This document shows, piece by piece, positions 1-8,095 of a stretch of DNA of 64,000 nt (within the stretch, counting starts at the first letter, position 1; every line of letters starts with the position of its first letter). The stretch spans positions 124,001-188,000 of the forward strand of contig NZ_JAMBNO010000006.1 of the NCBI RefSeq assembly GCF_023715105.1, written 5' to 3'. The DNA comes from Hydrogenophaga intermedia (GTDB taxonomy: Bacteria > Pseudomonadota > Gammaproteobacteria > Burkholderiales > Burkholderiaceae_C). The notes below the pieces were generated by a model, which was not told the DNA's origin, ran no database searches, and saw only the letters and a program-made list of their open reading frames with translations. The translations under genes were made by a program, and so were the position numbers.

Positions 1-203
1 AGCCACCTCAAGAGTTCTGTGCGTCGGAAGTAGCGCGCGCGGCCCACGCGTATGAGGGCAGGCATGCCAATGGCGACTTCACGACGAATCCATTTGTCGA
101 GGCAGGCGGCGGTGACGCCAATGATTTGAGCGGCCGTGGGTACGTCCACGAGCATGGGCTGAATTGTGTCGCCCTGAGGCAACGAAAGAACAGAGTGAGT
201 CAC
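1..203 (-). CDS. Excisionase-like helix-turn-helix protein (partial, cut by window start)
   Basis: The first 67 codons of a small DNA-binding protein whose C-terminus lies outside the window. After a short leader, residues from about 18 read as a MerR/excisionase-type winged helix (VDVPTAAQIIGVTAACLDKW), followed by a basic stretch typical of element-encoded HTH_17 proteins. The GTG start at 203 is chosen because AGGAGA lies a few bases upstream; the next internal ATG has no such signal. It reads away from tRNA-Arg, about 550 bp off. In integrative elements such proteins direct excision or control the integrase. The family call is by sequence feel; a phage-type regulator is equally possible. 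Confidence 0.6.
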   Translation of the reverse strand, partial: MTHSVLSLPQGDTIQPMLVDVPTAAQIIGVTAACLDKWIRREVAIGMPALIRVGRARYFRRTELLRW

Positions 204-588
204 AGGCTCTCCTGGGGAACCTGGCAGCAGATCGGGTGCCTGTGAGTGGCCACAGACAAGCCTCATCCTCAACCCTGTTTCTATAAGCGGGGTGGAGATG
301 TACCAATCCTTGCGATGTGGTGTGCGCCAGAGAGGCACCAGACGTGGATCGGAGGTGGGCCGATGGATCGGCAATCGATGGGGTGTCCAGGCACCTTCGG
401 CGATATGGTGATGACCGACAGCTGTCGGCGGGAGACACAACTTTCGATCGGTCTCACGCATGCAAGGATGGCCGACGAGCCTGACTCAGGCAAGCGACCT
501 GGCCCAGCACATGCTGTGGGGCATGGATCGCCACCGCAAACTGTTTTGCAGGTTCAGGGGCGAGGAGGGCGCGCGAGATTTGACTGCA

Positions 589-671
589 CGGGGACACTGC
601 GGGGACGGCGCCCCTGTCCATCGCTGTCCACTGGCGTCCGACGCCGTCTGCGCGGGGACAATTCGGGGACA
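589..671. repeat. Two pairs of CGGGGACA repeats at 11-bp period
   Basis: CGGGGACA occurs at 589-596, 653-660 and 664-671, with a one-base variant (CGGGGACG) at 600-607. Each pair is offset by exactly 11 bp and the two pairs by 64 bp. Two opposite-strand cores (CTGTCCA at 614-620 and 624-630, period 10) lie between them. Repeats on one face of the helix beside a tRNA 3' end and an excisionase-like gene look like arm-type recombinase or Xis binding sites. The function is inferred. The rest of 204-753 holds no convincing gene. Confidence 0.5.
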
Positions 672-680
672 CTCAGCGTC

Positions 681-715
681 GAAAATCGGCTATTTTCAGC
701 GTCTGCCGATTTTTC
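681..715 (-). terminator. Possible hairpin terminator beyond tRNA-Arg
   Basis: AAAATCGGC (682-690) pairs with GCCGATTTT (705-713) around a 14-nt loop, about 40 nt past the 3' end of the minus-strand tRNA-Arg. The stem is A/T-bounded and followed by a short T-run on either strand, so it could end tRNA transcription or be part of an attachment region. The stem is only 9 bp and the loop is long, so the call is weak. Confidence 0.3.
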
Positions 716-753
716 CGGCTTTCGCGTAAGCTGTTGAATTTAAAGGGGATTTA

Positions 754-830
754 TGGCCTGCCCGGAGGGACTCGAACCCCCGACCTGCTGCTTAGAAGGC
801 AGCTGCTCTATCCAGTTGAGCTACGGGCAG
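754..830 (-). tRNA. tRNA-Arg (anticodon TCT)
   Basis: A full cloverleaf reads on the minus strand. The acceptor CTGCCCG/CGGGCAG is perfectly paired, the anticodon loop CTTCTAA gives anticodon TCT, the T-loop is TTCGAGT, the discriminator is G and CCA is encoded. It decodes AGA, a rare codon in GC-rich genomes. The 3' end faces the repeat region and the excisionase-like gene, so this is a plausible integration site for the element at the window start. Confidence 0.95.
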
Positions 831-851
831 TGCGCAAGGCGGCTCGGATGG

Positions 852-877
852 AAAAAAGGCCCACGGGGTGGGCCTTT
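852..877 (-). terminator. Rho-independent terminator between tRNA-Pro and tRNA-Arg
   Basis: On the minus strand AAAGGCCCA and TGGGCCTTT form a 9-bp stem around a 5-nt loop, followed by a T-run (TTTTTT). It lies after tRNA-Pro and before tRNA-Arg. Readthrough or a separate promoter in the ~20 bases after it would therefore be needed to express tRNA-Arg. Confidence 0.75.
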
Positions 878-891
878 GTTCTTCGAAGAAA

Positions 892-968
892 TGGTCGGAG
901 CGGCGGGATTCGAACTCGCGACCCTCTGCTCCCAAAGCAGATGCGCTACCAGGCTGCGCTACGCTCCG
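892..968 (-). tRNA. tRNA-Pro (anticodon TGG)
   Basis: Minus-strand cloverleaf with acceptor CGGAGCG/CGCTCCG, D-arm GCGCAGCCTGGTAGCGC as in bacterial tRNA-Pro, anticodon loop TTTGGGA giving TGG, T-loop TTCGAAT, discriminator A and encoded CCA. Confidence 0.95.
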
Positions 969-981
969 ACACGAGTCGCGG

Positions 982-987
982 ATTCTA
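982..987 (-). promoter_or_regulatory. Probable -10 element for tRNA-Pro
   Basis: TAGAAT on the minus strand ends 14 nt before the tRNA-Pro 5' end, a usual distance for a tRNA promoter. A convincing -35 box was not seen at 16-18 nt upstream. Confidence 0.4.
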
Positions 988-1034
988 CCCTGAGGCGTTG
1001 ACCCACCCGCTCGTTCGAATGGCCTCGGTCACGC

Positions 1035-1739
1035 TCAGCGTTTCTGGTACTGCGTGTTGCCGAACAGCACATCGCGCGCCTTGTCGTCGGTGAGCGGCTT
1101 GCGCGCATCGGCCAGCACCGCCACGCCGCGCTGCACCGCCGGGCGCGCAGCGATGCGGTCGAACCAGTCTTTCAGGCGTGGGTAGTCGGCCCAGTCGATG
1201 CCCTGGTTCTGCCAACTGCGCAGCCAGGGGAAGATGGCGATGTCGGCGATGGAGTAGTCCTCGCCCGCGATGTGGGCGTGGTGAGCGAGCTGCTTGTCCA
1301 TCACGCCATAGAGGCGCTTTGCTTCGTTGGTGTAGCGATTGATCGCGTAGTCGATCTTCTCGGGTGCGTAGATGCGGAAATGGTGTGCCTGGCCAAGCAT
1401 CGGCCCCACGCCCCCCATCTGGAACATCAGCCACTCCAGCACCTTGAACTTCTCACGATCAGTGCGCGGCAAGAAGCGGCCGAACTTGCTGGCGAGGTAC
1501 ACCAGGATGGCGCCGGACTCGAACAGCGTGATCGGCTTGCCGTCGGGGCCGTGCGGGTCGACGATCGCGGGAATCTTGTTGTTCGGGCTGATGGCGAGGA
1601 AGCCGGGCTTGAACTGGTCGCCCGCGCCGATGTTGACCGCGTGCACCCGCCAGTCGTGCCCGAGGCGCTGACCGCATTCCTCCAGCATGATGTGGACCTT
1701 GTGGCCGTTGGGCGTGGGCCAGGAGTGGACGTCGATCAT
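1035..1739 (-). CDS. Glutathione S-transferase (YghU/Ure2-like, nu class)
   Basis: A 234-residue protein. The N-terminal thioredoxin-like domain (about 1-85) carries the TPNGHKVHIMLEE segment and the glutathione-binding turn NNKIPAIVD followed by LFESGAILVYLA. The all-helical C-terminal domain (about 95-225) includes SIADIAIFPWLR. This is the architecture of YghU/YfcG-type transferases, which act on disulfides or organic peroxides using glutathione in the cytoplasm. The start is placed at MIDVHSW; the frame is open upstream but that extension has no family resemblance. It is transcribed alone, away from the tRNAs' neighbour at 1815. Substrate cannot be told from sequence. Confidence 0.9.
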   Translation of the reverse strand: MIDVHSWPTPNGHKVHIMLEECGQRLGHDWRVHAVNIGAGDQFKPGFLAISPNNKIPAIVDPHGPDGKPITLFESGAILVYLASKFGRFLPRTDREKFKVLEWLMFQMGGVGPMLGQAHHFRIYAPEKIDYAINRYTNEAKRLYGVMDKQLAHHAHIAGEDYSIADIAIFPWLRSWQNQGIDWADYPRLKDWFDRIAARPAVQRGVAVLADARKPLTDDKARDVLFGNTQYQKR

Positions 1740-1814
1740 CGAACGGGCCTTTCTCGCGCTTTCCGTGCGGTGTTGAACAGTGAAAGCGGGCAGCTTACGG
1801 GACAATCCCGACCC

Positions 1815-2481
1815 ATGTTCGATTCGATGTGGAATGCCCTCAGCCCGGCCCGCCGCCTGCGTGCCCGGCATGCGCCGCTGGTGCAGTGGGCCGAAGCGCG
1901 AGGGCTGGAATTCCTGGCCCGGCGCGACGATGCCTGCGCCTTCGTGGGGGAATGGTCTGGTCAGCCGGTGCGTATCGACCTGCAGCCCGCCGGGCGGCCG
2001 TATCTGGAGGGCTGGGAGATCAACGCGCGCACCGAGGTCGGGTTGTCCCAGCCATCGGGTGTGGTGCTCATGAACCGGCCGCTCAAGCTGTCGATGGAGC
2101 GCTGGGCCGACTACCTGTACTCGCAGCTCACGAATTCGGTGCAGACCATGGCCGACACGCTGCCCGAAGAATTGCGCTGGCTGGCCACCTATCGGGACGC
2201 TGGCTGGCCGGGCCCCGAGCCGGCGTTCTTCGAGCGCTATGCGGTGCTCACCGATTCGCCGGACGAGGCGCGCGTCCTGATCGACGAGGCAGCCGTGCAG
2301 GCGCTCATGCACTGGCCTGACAACGCCCGTTCGGCGGGCACGCCGTTGCTGCTCATGCGGCTGCGCGGCAAGCTGCAGATGCGCCTGCAGCTCGAGCCCT
2401 CGAGGCACGCCGGCTGCGAGTGCCACGCGCACGATCTGTTCGAGCGCCTGAGCCAGCGTCTGCTGGCACAGGCGCGCGAGC

Positions 2482-2498
<17 letters not shown>
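1815..2498 (+). CDS. Conserved hypothetical protein
   Basis: A 227-residue soluble protein of no family I recognise. It has a Trp- and Arg-rich first half ([32 protein letters not shown]) and a Cys/His pair (CECHAH) near residue 205. There is no signal peptide or membrane segment. The ATG at 1815 follows a short intergenic gap opposite the GST gene, so the two are divergent. Its last 17 bases overlap the 3' end of the convergent acyl-CoA dehydrogenase gene. Codon use matches the neighbours, which supports it as a real gene rather than an antisense shadow. Confidence 0.75.
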
Positions 2499-3741
<1,243 letters not shown>

Positions 3742-3800
3742 GGGGTCTCCTGGTGGGTCGCGGGCCGAGGGGAATGCCTGGCGCTGGTGCTGGTGAAGGG

Positions 3801-4886
3801 TCAACCGCCGTTGGCGAAGCGCCAGGCCATCTCGGCCATGGGGCGCGCGCCGGCCGCCGAGCGCACCGCCTGCTCGCTGGAGGCCGTGCCGGCCTCCACG
3901 CGCTTGGCGATGCCCTGCAGGATGGCCGCAAGGCGGAACATGTTGTAGGCAAGGTAGAAGGCCCAGTCGGCCTTGAGCTGCGCCGGTGTCGCGAAACCGG
4001 TGCGCTCGCAGTAGCGAGCGATGTACTCGTCTTCCGTGGGAATGCCGAGCGCCTTCACGTCGAGCCCGCCGATGCCGCGGAACATGCCGGGCGGGATGTG
4101 CCAGGACATGCAGTGGTAGCTGAAGTCGGCCAGCGGATGGCCCAGCGTGGAGAGCTCCCAGTCGAGCACGGCGAGCACGCGCGGCTCGCTGGCATGGAAC
4201 ATCAGGTTGTCGAGCCGGTAGTCCCCATGCACAACGGACGTCATCGATTCGTCGCGCGCCATCGCGGGGATGTTCTTCGGCAGCCAGTCGATCAGCTTGT
4301 CCATCTCGGGGATGGGCTGCGTGATGGAGGCCTGGTACTGTTTGCTCCAGCGGCCGATCTGGCGCTCGAAATAGTTGCCCGGCTTGCCGTAGTCCGCGAG
4401 GCCCACCGCATCCGGCCGCACGCGGTGCAGGGCGGCCATGACGCGGTTCATCTCGTCGTAGATGTCACCGCGCTCGGCATTGCTCATGCCGGGCAGTGAC
4501 TGCTCCCACAGCACGCGGCCCTCCACGCACTGCATCACATAGAACGCACGGCCGATCACCGACTCGTCCTCGCACAGCAGGTGCATCTGTGCCACCGGTA
4601 CGTCGGTGCCTGCCAGCGCGCTCATCACGCGGAACTCGCGTTCGATGGCGTGTGCCGAGGGCAGCAGTTTGGCCACCGGCCCGGGTTTGGCGCGCATCAC
4701 ATAGGCGCGCTGCGGCGTGATGAGCTTGTAGGTCGGGTTCGACTGCCCGCCCTTGAACATCTCCACCGTGAGCGGGCCTGCAAAACCGGGAAGGCGTTCG
4801 CCCAGCCAGCGCTCCAGCGCCGCGGTATCGAATGCGTGTCGGTCGGTCACCGGCCGCGTGCCGGTGAAGTTCTGTGCTTCGGTCAT
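3801..4886 (-). CDS. Phosphotransferase family protein (APH/choline-kinase fold)
   Basis: A 361-residue kinase-like protein. The N-lobe has [15 protein letters not shown] and VMRAKP. The catalytic loop [14 protein letters not shown] and the metal-binding segment [20 protein letters not shown] follow in the C-lobe (about 205-245). This is the branch that sits beside or is fused to acyl-CoA dehydrogenases (ACAD10/11), where the kinase is thought to phosphorylate hydroxyacyl-CoA so it can be eliminated. It lies 59 bp upstream of the acyl-CoA dehydrogenase on the same strand, consistent with that pairing. Antibiotic resistance is unlikely given the context. Confidence 0.88.
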   Translation of the reverse strand: MTEAQNFTGTRPVTDRHAFDTAALERWLGERLPGFAGPLTVEMFKGGQSNPTYKLITPQRAYVMRAKPGPVAKLLPSAHAIEREFRVMSALAGTDVPVAQMHLLCEDESVIGRAFYVMQCVEGRVLWEQSLPGMSNAERGDIYDEMNRVMAALHRVRPDAVGLADYGKPGNYFERQIGRWSKQYQASITQPIPEMDKLIDWLPKNIPAMARDESMTSVVHGDYRLDNLMFHASEPRVLAVLDWELSTLGHPLADFSYHCMSWHIPPGMFRGIGGLDVKALGIPTEDEYIARYCERTGFATPAQLKADWAFYLAYNMFRLAAILQGIAKRVEAGTASSEQAVRSAAGARPMAEMAWRFANGG

Positions 4887-4917
4887 TCGGCAGCGGTCGG
4901 TTGTGAAGGCCGGACCT

Positions 4918-5637
4918 TCAGGTCTCGGCTTCGGCGATGCGCATGAGCGCCGCGCGGTTGCGGATCACGAGTCCACCCTGCTCGATGCGGATGGTGTCCT
5001 CGCGCTCCATGGACTTGAGTTCCTGGTTGACGCGCTGGCGCGAGGCGCCCAGCAGTTGCGCCAATTCCTCCTGCGCCAGTTGCAGGCCGATGCGTGTCTC
5101 GTTGCCGTCGTTCAGGCAGGGCACGCCGTAGCTGCGCACCAGGTGCAGCAGCTGCTTGGCCAGGCGTGCGCGCAAGGGCAGGGTGTTGAGGTCTTCCACC
5201 AGACCGAAGAGCGTGCGGATGCGCCGTGCCTGCAGGCGCATCAGCGCCTCGTACAGCTCCACGTGTGTGGACAGGATCTTCTGGAAATCGTTGCGCGCCA
5301 CGCAGAGCAGGGTGGTGGGCCCGTGCGCGTAGGCATCGTGCGTGCGCTGATCGCCGTCGAACATCGCCACATCGCCGAACCACACACCCGGCTCCACATA
5401 CGTCAGTGTGATCTGCTTGCCCGAGAGCGACGTCGAGCTCACGCGCACCGCACCCTTGGCCACCGCCGTCCACTCCGATGGTGGATCGCCGCGCGCGACG
5501 ATCAGGTCGCCGTCCTTGAATCGCTTGACGTAGGCGCATCGAAGAATGTCGTGCCGCAGGGAGGGGGAGAGGCTGTTGAACCAGCGACCAGCATTGATCG
5601 CCTCGCGTTCTTCCATTGTCAGAATCGGCTCGTCCAT
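4918..5637 (-). CDS. Crp/Fnr family transcriptional regulator
   Basis: A 239-residue regulator. A cyclic-nucleotide-type beta-barrel spans about 30-145 (FKDGDLIVARGDPPSEW, YVEPGVWFGDVAMFDG). A dimer helix follows, then a winged helix at about 185-225 with recognition helix QEELAQLLGASRQRVNQELK. The FNR cysteine cluster is absent, so it is not an Fe-S oxygen sensor; the barrel lacks an obvious canonical cAMP pocket. It is embedded between the enoyl-CoA hydratase and kinase genes on the same strand, so it probably controls this acyl-CoA operon or is co-regulated with it. The ligand is unknown. Confidence 0.88.
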   Translation of the reverse strand: MDEPILTMEEREAINAGRWFNSLSPSLRHDILRCAYVKRFKDGDLIVARGDPPSEWTAVAKGAVRVSSTSLSGKQITLTYVEPGVWFGDVAMFDGDQRTHDAYAHGPTTLLCVARNDFQKILSTHVELYEALMRLQARRIRTLFGLVEDLNTLPLRARLAKQLLHLVRSYGVPCLNDGNETRIGLQLAQEELAQLLGASRQRVNQELKSMEREDTIRIEQGGLVIRNRAALMRIAEAET

Positions 5638-5704
5638 GGTCTGTCTTTTGAGTGACTGATGTGCCTGCGGATGTCGCGGGGGGGACCTTGTCCAGCGCGG
5701 CTGG

Positions 5705-6484
5705 TCAGCGGTAGCTGGCGCTGCGCTTGTCCATGAAGGCAGCGATGCCCTCGCCGGCGTTGGGGTGGTGCAGGTTGCGCACGAAGTGATCGCGCTCGGC
5801 CTTCAGGTGCGTGTGCAGTGCAGCATCCGTCGCCTCGTTGACCAGTTCCTTGATGCTGGCCAGCGCATTCGGCGCACGTGCGTTGAGCCGCTCGGCCAGT
5901 GCCAGCGCCTGGGCTGGCGCCTCGCCAGCATCCACCACCGCGTTGACCACGCCGAACTGGAGCAAGCGATCGGGGCTGGCGCGCTCGCCCAGCATGAGCA
6001 GTTGCATGACGGTGGCACGCGGCAGCGCACGAGCCAGGCTCCAGCTGCCACCGCCATCGGGCGAGAGCCCCACGCCGCTGTAGGCCATCACGAAGACGGC
6101 GTTGTTGGCCGCGACGATGAAGTCGCAGGCGAGTGCAAGGGAGAAACCGGCCCCGGCGCAGGAACCTTCGACGGCTGCGATCACCGGCTTCGGAAAGGCA
6201 CGGATGGTCTCGATCCAGTTGTGCAGGCCCTCGATGCTCTGCGCCTGCACCTCGGGGGGCTTCTGCCGGTTGCCCAGCAGGCGCTGCAGGTTGCCGCCGG
6301 CGCAGAAGTGGCTTCCCTCGCCCGTGATGACGACGCTGCGCACTTCCGGGTTGCTCTCGGCCACGTTCAGCGCCTCCACACCCGCGGCGTAGATGTCGGG
6401 GCCAAGCGCGTTGCGGTGCTCGGGGTTGCTGATCGTGAGCACCAGCGTGGCACCCTGGCTGTGGCTCTTGAGGCTGGCAGTCAT
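5705..6484 (-). CDS. Enoyl-CoA hydratase/isomerase family protein
   Basis: A 259-residue crotonase-fold enzyme. Both oxyanion-hole segments are visible: SHFCAGGNL near residue 65 and GSCAGAGFSLALACD near residue 110. The usual second catalytic Glu region reads VGLSPDGGGSW, with Asp, as in PaaG-type isomerases, so double-bond isomerisation is as likely as hydration. It lies 16 bp downstream of the 3-hydroxyacyl-CoA dehydrogenase gene and should be co-transcribed. No other paa genes are present, so assignment to phenylacetate degradation is not justified. Confidence 0.88.
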   Translation of the reverse strand: MTASLKSHSQGATLVLTISNPEHRNALGPDIYAAGVEALNVAESNPEVRSVVITGEGSHFCAGGNLQRLLGNRQKPPEVQAQSIEGLHNWIETIRAFPKPVIAAVEGSCAGAGFSLALACDFIVAANNAVFVMAYSGVGLSPDGGGSWSLARALPRATVMQLLMLGERASPDRLLQFGVVNAVVDAGEAPAQALALAERLNARAPNALASIKELVNEATDAALHTHLKAERDHFVRNLHHPNAGEGIAAFMDKRSASYR

Positions 6485-6499
6485 GTTCGGGTGTTCCGG

Positions 6500-8020
6500 T
6501 CAGATTTCTTCGTGCTTGAGGCTCAGGCCCAGTGCACCTCGGCGGCGCAGCCAGGGCGAGGGGCGGTAGCGCGGGTCGCCGTAGACCGTCTGCAGGTTGA
6601 ACAGGATCTCGAGCACGTTCGTGGGGCCGATGCGGTCGCCGAGCGCCAGTGGCCCCAGCGGGTAGCCCAGACCCAGGGTGACGGCCACGTCGAGGTCGCC
6701 CGGGCTGCAGATGCCTTGCTGGCACATGTCGGCGGCGATGTTCACGATGGTGGCCACCACGCGCTGCGTGACGAAGCCACCACTGTCGCGCACCACGCTG
6801 ACCGCCTTGCCATCGCGCGCGAAGAGTGCGTGCGCGGCGTCGCGCATGTCGGGCCGCGTGGCCGGGTTGGTGGCAAGCACGCGGCGTTTGGTGGCGCTGT
6901 CCTCCAGCATCATGTCGATGCCCAAGGTGCGCGTGGCGTCGAGCCGTTCGACCGCGGCCAGCGTGGTCACGTCCATGCCCAGCGGCGCCACCAGGATCAG
7001 CGCCTGCTCGCTGGGCGCTGCGCCGGTCTCGATGCGCGCGTCCAGGTTCTTGAGCAGTTGGTACAGCTCCTGGCGCCGCGCCGCCTTGGGCGACACCCAC
7101 ACCGGCGGCAGCTCGGCCACCGCGGGCGCCGGCTGTTCGGCGGGCACTTGCGCGGCGCCGTCCGCATAGCGGTAGAAGCCTTCGCCCACCTTCTTGCCCA
7201 CCACGCCGCCGGCCAGCCGCTGGGCGGTGATCACGCTCGGGCGGTAGCGCGGCTCCTCGTAGTACTGGTGATAGATGGACTCCATCACCGGGTGCGATAC
7301 GTCCAGCGCGGTGAGGTCCATCAGTTCGAAGGGGCCAAGGCGAAAGCCCACCTGATCGCGCAGGATGCGGTCGATGGTCGCGAAATCGGCCACGCGCTCG
7401 CCCGCCACGCGCAGCGCTTCCGTCCCGTAGCCGCGGCCCGCGTGGTTGACGATGAAGCCCGGGGTGTCCTGAGCGGCCACCGGCGTGTGGCCGTAGGCGC
7501 GCGTGAAGCCCATGAGCCGATCGCACACCGCAGGGTCGGTCTTGAGCCCGGCGATCACCTCGACCACCTTCATCAGCGGCACCGGGTTGAAGAAGTGGTA
7601 GCCCGCAAAGCGCTGGGGATGGCGCAGGGCCGAGGCGATGGCCGTGATCGACAACGACGAGGTGTTGCTCACGAGCACCGCATCGGGTGCCACGATTTCT
7701 TCCAGTTGCTTGAACAGCGCTTGCTTGACGTCAAGTCGCTCCACAATGGCTTCGATGACGATGTCGCATGCCTTGAGGTCCTGCGCAGACTCGGCCACCT
7801 GCAGCCGACCCATGAAGGCCGCGCGGTCATCGGCCGTGAGTTTGCCCTTGGCCACCAGGTTGTCCCAGGTCTTGCCCAGGGCCTCGCGGGCGTTGGTGGC
7901 GGCACCGGGTTGCGCATCGAGCAGCAGGACGCGGGCGCCGGCCTGGGCCGCCATCTGGGCGATGCCGCGGCCCATGGCGCCGGTGCCGACGATGCCGGCA
8001 CAGTCGAAGAACGATTGCAT
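6500..8020 (-). CDS. 3-hydroxyacyl-CoA dehydrogenase
   Basis: A 506-residue NAD enzyme that oxidises 3-hydroxyacyl-CoA to 3-ketoacyl-CoA. The Rossmann fingerprint IVGTGAMGRGIAQMAAQAG is at the N-terminus. The catalytic His lies in GYHFFNPVPLMKVVEV. The first C-terminal domain starts at DTPGFIVNHAGRGY and a second copy of the helical domain follows (RDSGGFVTQRVVATIVN). That two-domain tail and the length match PaaH/PaaC-like enzymes (~500 aa) rather than the short ~280-aa type. It is the first gene of the five-gene minus-strand acyl-CoA operon; its promoter lies in the 75-bp gap shared with the divergent fimV-like gene. Confidence 0.92.
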   Translation of the reverse strand: MQSFFDCAGIVGTGAMGRGIAQMAAQAGARVLLLDAQPGAATNAREALGKTWDNLVAKGKLTADDRAAFMGRLQVAESAQDLKACDIVIEAIVERLDVKQALFKQLEEIVAPDAVLVSNTSSLSITAIASALRHPQRFAGYHFFNPVPLMKVVEVIAGLKTDPAVCDRLMGFTRAYGHTPVAAQDTPGFIVNHAGRGYGTEALRVAGERVADFATIDRILRDQVGFRLGPFELMDLTALDVSHPVMESIYHQYYEEPRYRPSVITAQRLAGGVVGKKVGEGFYRYADGAAQVPAEQPAPAVAELPPVWVSPKAARRQELYQLLKNLDARIETGAAPSEQALILVAPLGMDVTTLAAVERLDATRTLGIDMMLEDSATKRRVLATNPATRPDMRDAAHALFARDGKAVSVVRDSGGFVTQRVVATIVNIAADMCQQGICSPGDLDVAVTLGLGYPLGPLALGDRIGPTNVLEILFNLQTVYGDPRYRPSPWLRRRGALGLSLKHEEI

Positions 8021-8095
8021 ATCCGTGTGTTTTTTGGGTTGAACGCCACTTTGACTATGACAAAATGTTTCAACCTGTTGCGAAGGAAATCCGAC

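Noticed and set aside
246..737. Open frame of 163 codons in the region by tRNA-Arg
   Set aside because: Composition is unlike a protein (Pro/Arg/Gly-rich without motif) and it runs through the repeat pairs and hairpin; no ribosome site.
5765..8095. Upstream extension of the fimV-like frame across 2.3 kb
   Set aside because: It is antisense to two clear genes and low-complexity (Gly/Val/His/Arg-rich); the GTG at 8096 with a ribosome site and signal peptide fits.
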